Shown here: piece after piece, positions 56,497-64,000 of the stretch
How positions within the stretch are numbered: position 1 is the stretch's first letter
Layout of the letters: each line of letters opens with the position of its first letter
Assembly (NCBI RefSeq): GCF_004027225.2
Contig: NC_044278.2
Location: 9,238,001 to 9,302,000 of the forward strand
Origin: Strigops habroptila
Taxonomy: Eukaryota; Chordata; Aves; Psittaciformes; Psittacidae
Direction of reading: 5' to 3'
Length of the DNA stretch: 64,000 nt
The notes under the pieces: model-generated
Database searches by the model: none
Seen by the model: only the letters and a program-made list of their open reading frames with translations
What the model was told of the DNA's origin: nothing
Translations under genes and position numbers: made by a program

Positions 56497-59400
56497 TACA
56501 ATTGATCTGCATTATGCTACAGTGATCGTATGCTATTACCATAGCCTCAAGTTTATTGCCTCTTGCCACCAGTCAGAACTGTGGAGGGCTTCTGGAGCAT
56601 TAGGCTTTCTAGCAAGACTGGTTATAGAGCTGAAATTCAGCTTGTAGGAAGTATTGTCATGGTTATACAGCATTTTACAGAAGCCTACACTTGAAATAGG
56701 GAGGATTTTTCCTATTTTTAGTAATAGTGCCAGTGCCCTGCAATAGTGATGAGTGCTGTGACAAATGCTGGGGGCAGGCAGATATCACGAATGGCTCAGG
56801 ATTTGTGTAGGAGCAGAAACCCCACTGACACAAGTTTGGGTCTCTCAGAACTAGTAGGGCCTGCTGTTGGTACCTTGTTGTCTTGCAGCAAAGCTCCTGT
56901 CCTTGGCCACTTCTGGAAATAGCAGGTTGTGCTGGATGAACACATCATGGGAGAAGCCAGGCCTAATGGAAGGTGGCCATGGCCATATTGTCCTTACAGT
57001 TGTGTCACATCCTACACTGCTGTGCATGTGCTGCTTCTTATTTTGCAGTTTAGCCCTGGTGCATAGTACCCAGTGAGAGCAAGTAAATAGCCCTGGTATT
57101 ACAGAAACGGCAGCTCTGGCGTAATTTCCTACTTCTAAGGCTAGCACGTAACCTCAAAGCCATGTCACTCATGTTTGGCCTGTTTTGCCCTCTAACCTTT
57201 CTTCTCGAAAAAGTGGTTCCTAATCATTTGTACCTTGTCCTGTGCCAGAGCACTTGGAGCACTTTTAACGGTGGGTCAAAGTTATCAGGTGTCACACCAC
57301 CTTACAAGCAGTGTAACAGCACAAATGAGTTGAGCAAGAGCCTTGCTCTAATGTAACCCATGCCAGATCAGACTCTGCTCTGCACATGAGCTTCTGCAAT
57401 GCTTCACACTGCAGTGTCCCCTCTGCGATTCAGTTGCTGAGCCTGTAGAATACGAATAATGGCATTTGACTGTCCTGGCAATGGAGAACCACTCCTCAAT
57501 AGCAAAGAGGAGAATCAAGGCAAACAGGCTGTGGGGAGAACCTAGGTTACTGTGATTCCAGCCCTAGTGTTCCACTGGGAAGAGAAGTGTGTGAAAAGAA
57601 AAGATGGAGGGCCAGGCTTTCCCTCCCCTGCCCTATTGATTGCATGTTACTGACTACTTGAAAGAAGACATTTCAGTATGAGGAGCTGTACTAGAGATGG
57701 TAGAGGAATCTCAAACTGTGGTTTGCATTCTTCTGCAGCCTGTGAAGCAGTGCCTCCTGGAGCTGTCATTTCCCTTTGACTACTTCCAAAGGACAGAGCT
57801 TCAACAAACCTTGGGAAGTTCTGATGTGGTTGTGGAGGTCTTTGTCCTTCTGCTGTATAGCACCTTGTCAGTGGATGCCTCTCCCTTGAATGTCTTTGCC
57901 ACAGGACCAGCCCTGTGCAAATTCAGGACTTGAAAACACTTGTATTCTGCTCTAAAGTCTGGTTTAAACAGAGCACTGTCTGAGGTCTAGAGCTGGGAGG
58001 AAGGCGAGCTGATTTCTCACTTATACATGACTGTGGGTAGAGTTTGATCTTTGAGGGTCATTTGCTGGAGGAGGAAATGCTCTACTGTCACAGAAGTGCT
58101 GATGCTATGTTTTCCCAGTGCTTAAGATGCCTTTTAGTGTGCGATTTGAGAGCAGTCTGGTGTGGCAGGTCATATGGTGAGGTAGAGCTCGTGATGCTAG
58201 CTTGAAGCTGAAGATCCTTTTAGACAGGCTGCTTTGGATCCTCACCAGGCTGCATCCAGCCAGCAGCAGAGCTGTGCCAGAGCCTTGTTACCTCCCTGTG
58301 ACTTCACGCTCTAGATATGGCAACTGATGGTGCAGATGAAGCTAACTGATTGCATTTGGATGTGGGGCTGAAAAGGTGGTGAGGGAATGGGCTATGACTC
58401 TGTGAGGCTCAGTGTACAGAGTGGTGAGACCCACAGTGACTGGTTCAGCTGTTGTAGCCCCTCTACCACCCTGCAAAATGCTGTCACAGTATGTTGAGGC
58501 TCATGGTGTCTCGTGTTCTGCTTCCAGTGGCCACTGTGGCTTGCTCTTTTCCCAGGTGACTCAACTGCTTGATATCCTGCAAGCCTACCATGGACTACAG
58601 AGGTATGTTCTGCACACTTTGGCAGCTGGGGTTTTGTCCTAATGATCTCTGCCATATGTTGTTCCTCTGATTTTTTTTGATCTGCCAGGGATGGAGAAGG
58701 GGCTGTGATGAAGATATATTGCTGCTTAGTAGATAAAACCCATATTCTTCCTGTGGATGGTCTTGAGTTCAGCTCTTTGCTGTGTTACCACCTGCCTGAA
58801 ATGAGCTGGCACTTAAATGCTGTTCTTCAAAGTAGTTTCAGCTTTGGTTCCTCGACAGAATTGAGCTAACAGATGGCAAGGTAGCAATATTTTGTGACAT
58901 ACCCCTGTTCAGTTATGTACCTGAGTCCTGAACTAATTGCACTGAAGGCAATAAGCTTGCTCTAGATTCAGTTTATCCATCATGAAGTGCAATTGGGCCA
59001 CATTCATACCAGGAAATTAATTCTTGATTAAACCAGTTGTTGGCAGTGGAGCCCCAACATATCTGCTTGGGCAGGTTGGAGCAGACCATTTTTGGCAAGG
59101 TTAGCAAAGTGATTTGGGGACATTTTCTTTTGTTTCAGTCCACATGGCTCCATGCCTACTTAGGATTTCCCATGAAAGAGGCTTTTGTTTGGTGTTTATG
59201 GTTTTGGACAACTAATAATGCAGGATAAAGCCAAATGTAGGCCCATATCCCATACTGCTCACAGGAAAGCACACATGGAAGGCCGTGGGAGTTTGCATAA
59301 GGAGGATCCAATGGTTGTTGGCTTTTTTTGTGGGGCCAACAGCCAGCACAGCACAGTCTGAAATGGGATTGTGTGCTAATGTTCTTTTACTTAGGCTGTG

Positions 59401-61335
59401 AATGTTCCTGTTGTGTTTTCAAACAGTAAATTAAATGCTAAGAGTCTCTGCTTCAGACTCAGCTAAATTCCCCTTTGCCAGCAAGCAATCTGGAAGCCAG
59501 GATCGCTCCTTCAGCTTATACAAGGTTTAACTGGGAAAGAATGAAGGAGTTGAAGGCAATAAAATGAGAATGAAGGCAGGAGGATTTTGCCTTGGTTCAG
59601 GCCAGCAGCGAGACAATAAAGAATGAAGTAAGAGGGGAAGAGCAGAGATGGGATTTCAGAAACATACATGTTGCATGTTTGAAAAGGCTACAGCTATGAG
59701 TGGCTGGATGGTTCTGTTGGAGAGGAGACACCTCGCCATTAACAACTTCAGTCAACAGCCCATCTTCATCTTCCTGCTGAGCACCAGAGCGGGTAAGTAA
59801 GGAGAGCAGAGACAACCAACCTATCTCGCTTCTACACTCTTCTTTTGCTCTCTCTGGCAAGATTTCAGGGAGTTCTGAATCCTGCAGAGCCTGTTCATGT
59901 GGGGGATTTTTGGGGGAGACAAGACACATTCCAAACTGGGGTCTCTCAGCCGGGACATCTGGTTTCTGTGCTTTCCTTTCGGCAGCTGATGCCAAGACAC
60001 TTTTCATATTGCAGCCACTTGAGTTACTTGCTTTATTCCAAGTTCCATAATGCCTGTCCCTGTGCCAGGTTGAGCTTAAGGAATCTCACTAGCATTTTAT
60101 TCCTGCAAGTACCAGACTTTAGATGGGAACAGCCTTCCTTTAAGTAGGCTGGTGGAATTGCTGAAGTTCACTGAGCATGGACATGCTCTCTAGCTGGCAG
60201 ATAGATTCAAATTAGAGCCTCTTACCTTCCTGAGACTATAAAGAACACCGTGGGACTGCCATCTGTGCTTCTTCCCCTCTTAGCTCCTCAGGCAGATCTG
60301 TGTCTTCTACACAGATTTAAACCTCCTTGTCTCTCTGTTCAAGCACGGAGGCAGGCTTCTGCTTGTCTCCAGAGGAGGAACCCATACTGCTTCATGTCAA
60401 ACATTGAACTAGGGCTTCCTTTGGCCTTCTGGTTAGACTTTCCTGGACGAGCCTGGCTCCAAGGATGCTGCAGTGCATTGATGGGGAGGATGTGGAGAGA
60501 CTGAAGAGAAGCACCTATACTAGATTGTAGGAGTAAGTGTGTCTCTCACCACAGAGCCTGAACTCTCCCTGCCCATGTCAGCCAGACTTAGAGTTGTTTT
60601 TTACTGCACATTGATATGTCTGGCCAAAGCAGCTTGTATTCAGCTGGGAACAGGAGTGCTAACAGTATTTCCATCACTGTTACGGACAGAGATTTTCAGG
60701 TGCTCTGCTTGCAGGGATATTGTGATTCCAGTGAAGAGGTGCTTGGCATGAGCTGGAAGAAATGTAAGGCAGCAGCTCCCCTCTCTTTAAATGCAGTATG
60801 TAGTCACAATAGTGGGTATAAAAAACCCAAGAAACCATAAATAACTTCTGGTTTGTTTTGTTTTCATCCCACGAGAGCCCAAACTCCAACCTCAAAAATT
60901 TGAAGTCATATAAATACCTAGGATCTGGTTCTTGTAAAGTTGGGCCTGGTGTTTTCCACTGTTTCAACAGGGTATTTACCAGCTGCTGCTTTGCTGCAGC
61001 CAAGTGATGATTTGGGCAGTCCCTTGTAGCCTCAGTGAAGCCAGCCCTCACTGCCAGCAGAAGAATATGGCTTGCTCACCAGTCTGATAACCCGTCACCT
61101 CTGCATTGGTTTACTTGCACCCTATCTTTCTTTACTACATTGCACAGCACAGCTTGGGTTTGGGCTGCTGCAGGAAGCTGGAAGTGGAAGCTTACCCATC
61201 TTTTTAGATCCTTATGAGACTTGGATTTGGGATTGAGAGATTAATTGAATTAGAGTTGATCAGATCTGACAGAACCTTGCATAGCATCAATTCTCCAGCT
61301 TCTCCTTCATTTTCTGATGGTGATGTGTTTTGTGA

Positions 61336-61482
<147 letters not shown>

Positions 61483-62159
61483 TGAGAAATGCTGCTACTT
61501 CTGATTTGGTTGCTGACCCTCTTGGTCTCTCGGTATTGGTTTTCCTCTCCATAGGCAATGGAAGGTTAAAGTACCATAAGATCAAAGAAGGAGGGCAGAG
61601 GGGATTTTATATCTTATTTTTCTGTTGCAGCCTCATGCAGTCTTGGCCTTGCCATGTGTGTAGGGTGAGAGCTTTGTAGATCTGGAGTAGGAGAGGGAAT
61701 CTAGATGTTTGCCTGCACTTTGCAGGAAGCACTTCTGTGTAAAGAAGGAATTGTATCAGGACTACATTCCTGCTGGTTGTTGATTTTGTTCTTGCCTTTC
61801 TTCCCTCCCAAAGGAGTGGGTGAGGGGATAGTGAGGCCATGCAGGGAAACAGCTTTAGCGCACCTCAAACAGGGACCATAGGAGTTACAGGTAAAATAGA
61901 GCAATAGCCTCAATTCGTCTACACACCACACACCACTACATGCAACTACACAATAGGATACTACACACTCTTATGTGTCCTTTTGGAGTATGTCTTATTT
62001 TGTTCAAAATCTAATATTGAAATGATCTAAATATTTCAGTGAATGCAAAACAAGGAAGAAGGACAAGGCATAGATGCCACAGCCCAGCTAAAAAACTTGG
62101 TTTCTCTGAGTGCTGACATCCAGGAACTCTTTCCACAGTGAGGGCTTACCATTTTAGAT

Positions 62160-62585
62160 GGTGATCAGGGGCTGGAGCACCTCCCATATGAAGACAGGCT
62201 GAGAAAGTTGGGGCTGTTCAGCCTGGAGAAGAGAAGTTGTGTGGAGACCTAAGAGCAGCTTCCAGTGTCTGAAGGGGGCTACAAGGATGCTGGAGAGGGA
62301 CTCTTCATCAGGGACTGGAGTGATAGGACAAGGGGTGATGGGTTTAAACTGAAACAGGGCAAGTTCAGGTTAGATATAAGGAAGAAGTTCTTTACTGTGA
62401 GGGTGGTGAGGCACTGGCACAGGTTGCCCAAAGAAGTGGTAAATGCTCCATCCCTGGCAATGTTCAAGGCCAGGCTGGACAGAGCCTTGGGTGACATGGT
62501 CTAGTGTGAGGAGTCCCTGCCCATGGCAGGGGGTTGGAACTGGATGATCTTAAGGTCCTTTCCAACACAACCATTCTATGATTAG
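62160..62585 (+). mobile_element. CR1 LINE 3' fragment
   Basis: Sense CR1 copy from 'gatcaggggctggagcacct' through 'agcagcttccagtgtctgaa' to 'acaaccattctatgatt'. It is one of the longer and cleaner short-subtype copies. Confidence 0.9.
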
Positions 62586-63429
62586 TGTGATGCCTGTCAG
62601 ACGTGTTTTAGAACTAGGTGTTAGCCTTCTGCTGACAGCCACCAACTGACCTGTTTATGCCATGTCTGGGCGGGAAATGACTGGGATTTCACAATAACAG
62701 AAGTGACTCAGAAAGCAGCGAAAGTGAGAATGTGAAAAACCCATCCCAGTGTTCCAAGTGATAACCTGCTTTCTTGGCTGAACACGGTAGAGCTTTCGCC
62801 TTCCAGGAAAAGAAACAGAGGTTTACAAGGAAGCTCTGGTTTTGTCACTTCTTTAGAAGACTTGAATTTGCTCTACTGGCACTGTCAGCAACCTTGAGAA
62901 ACTGAAAACCTGAAACAAAGACAATGGTATTCAGAGCACTTTGCCTCCTTCCTTGGTGAATCTCTTAGTGGATGTGTCTGGCATTCTTTTCCTTGACACT
63001 TTTTATTAGATACTACTTCCCTAGGAATAAAGGCTCTTCCTCTGCTTCACGACCACGTCCATCTTCAGTGACAGCCTCAAAGCCATAAAGATGCAGTAAT
63101 TTCATTGAGAAACATGCACAAAAAGCCAAGGATCCTTTCACCATCACAGCCAGCCTGTATGCACCCACCTCAGGAGCACGGTTTACACAGCCATTATTCA
63201 CCTCTCTATCTCTCTGGCCTTTACTGGCCAGAACATTGACATATTGCCAGTGGCTCTGGACAGCAATGAGACTGCTTCAGAGCTCAAAGACTCTTTGGAT
63301 AAGGATGTTGGCTCTATCCTACATCTGTTTTGGAGATGGAAAATTAAATTTTCACTGATGGTCAGTTGTTATCCCTTCCATTAAGTTATTGCTAGGGCTT
63401 GGAATATGGTTTTGTTTGGCCATATTTCC

Positions 63430-63451
63430 CCCTCCTCCTCCTCCTCCTCCT
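63430..63451. repeat. (CCT)n microsatellite
   Basis: About seven uninterrupted CCT units. Confidence 0.95.
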
Positions 63452-64000
63452 TCAAATTTCATGCCTTGTTTCACTATCCTTCTTTTCAATCAGCTTTTTA
63501 GTGGTTATCTGGGACTCTGAGGACATGCCCACACAGACCTCTCAGTGGAAAGGAAGCTGTCCACCACATGACAACCACATAATACAAACTGTTTATACTG
63601 TTCCAGTTCCCCAGAAATCCATTTGACTTCCATCTGTTCATATTTGGCCACATAATGCTTAAAATCTAGCAAAATCTTGACCAGTACTCTGGGCAAAAGT
63701 GTGCGAGGCTGCCAAAATTTGAGCCTGGCTTCAGAAATGACACATTTCCTTCTCCCACAACTGCTTTTTCATTACACAGCAGGTGTTGGGCAAAACCAGT
63801 TCCTTACTGCTGCCCAAAAAGCTGTGTGAAAGGTTCCACGTCACTTTGATTCACTTCAAGGAAATCTCCATGCAGAGTTTTTGATGGCTTTACTCCATTG
63901 CATGAGAACTTGCCTGGGGTTTGCATTGTTGGCACTGTTGGCTTTAGCATATTTTATAGGGTGTTTTTTTAGTACAACCAGGCAATAGTAGCTCTCTTAA

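Noticed and set aside
57697-57933. A 78-codon frame between CHD1L-derived pieces, tested as another exon
   Set aside because: Short hydrophobic similarities to CHD1L could be found only by forcing the alignment; not strong enough to add to the pseudogene.

Overview
The window is vertebrate nuclear DNA, almost certainly from a bird. It has split genes with GT-AG introns and CpG-island promoters, and it is strewn with 5'-truncated CR1 LINE copies ending in the avian tail (TTCCAACCCAAACC followed by ATTCTATGA-type octamers). It contains no Alu, L1 or other mammalian repeats. One internally deleted endogenous retrovirus with two LTRs is present. No rRNA, tRNA, CRISPR or bacterial features were seen.

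Layout: (1) 1-3303 is non-coding sequence with two CR1 copies, probably intronic to a minus-strand gene whose CpG-island first exon lies at about 3303-3620; that gene is not identified. (2) 3.7-10.1 kb is intergenic with six CR1 pieces. (3) TMEM39A lies on the plus strand: CpG island and non-coding exon 1 at about 10.2-10.46 kb, an 11.6-kb first intron, then eight coding exons between 22126 and 30702. The spliced frame is intact (484 codons plus stop). One intron uses a GC donor. (4) Convergent with it, on the minus strand, is an intact 20-exon amidase-signature gene (52928 to 33292, 592 residues). It resembles the plant-type fatty acid amide hydrolase (FAAH) along its whole length, and the Lys-Ser-Ser triad is present. 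Its 6-kb third intron holds a CR1 copy with reverse-transcriptase sequence and a 4.0-kb class II-like provirus flanked by a 5-bp target duplication. (5) To the right, divergent from the amidase gene, exon-like remnants of CHD1L (ALC1, the PARP-linked chromatin remodeller) run from 54.7 to at least 61.5 kb. They appear broken: the nucleotide-binding loop is missing and replaced by a tandem and inverted repeat, there is a frameshift, and helicase motifs are altered.

The two intact genes are both membrane-associated: TMEM39A is an ER multipass protein, and the amidase has an N-terminal hydrophobic anchor. Nothing in the sequence shows that they work together; they are simply tail-to-tail neighbours. 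The observations most worth following are the decayed CHD1L copy, the plant-type FAAH in a bird, the GC-AG intron and overlapping upstream ORF of TMEM39A, and several perfect or near-perfect inverted repeats.

Exon boundaries were placed by hand from splice consensus, frame continuity and remembered family sequence. They have not been tested against transcripts.
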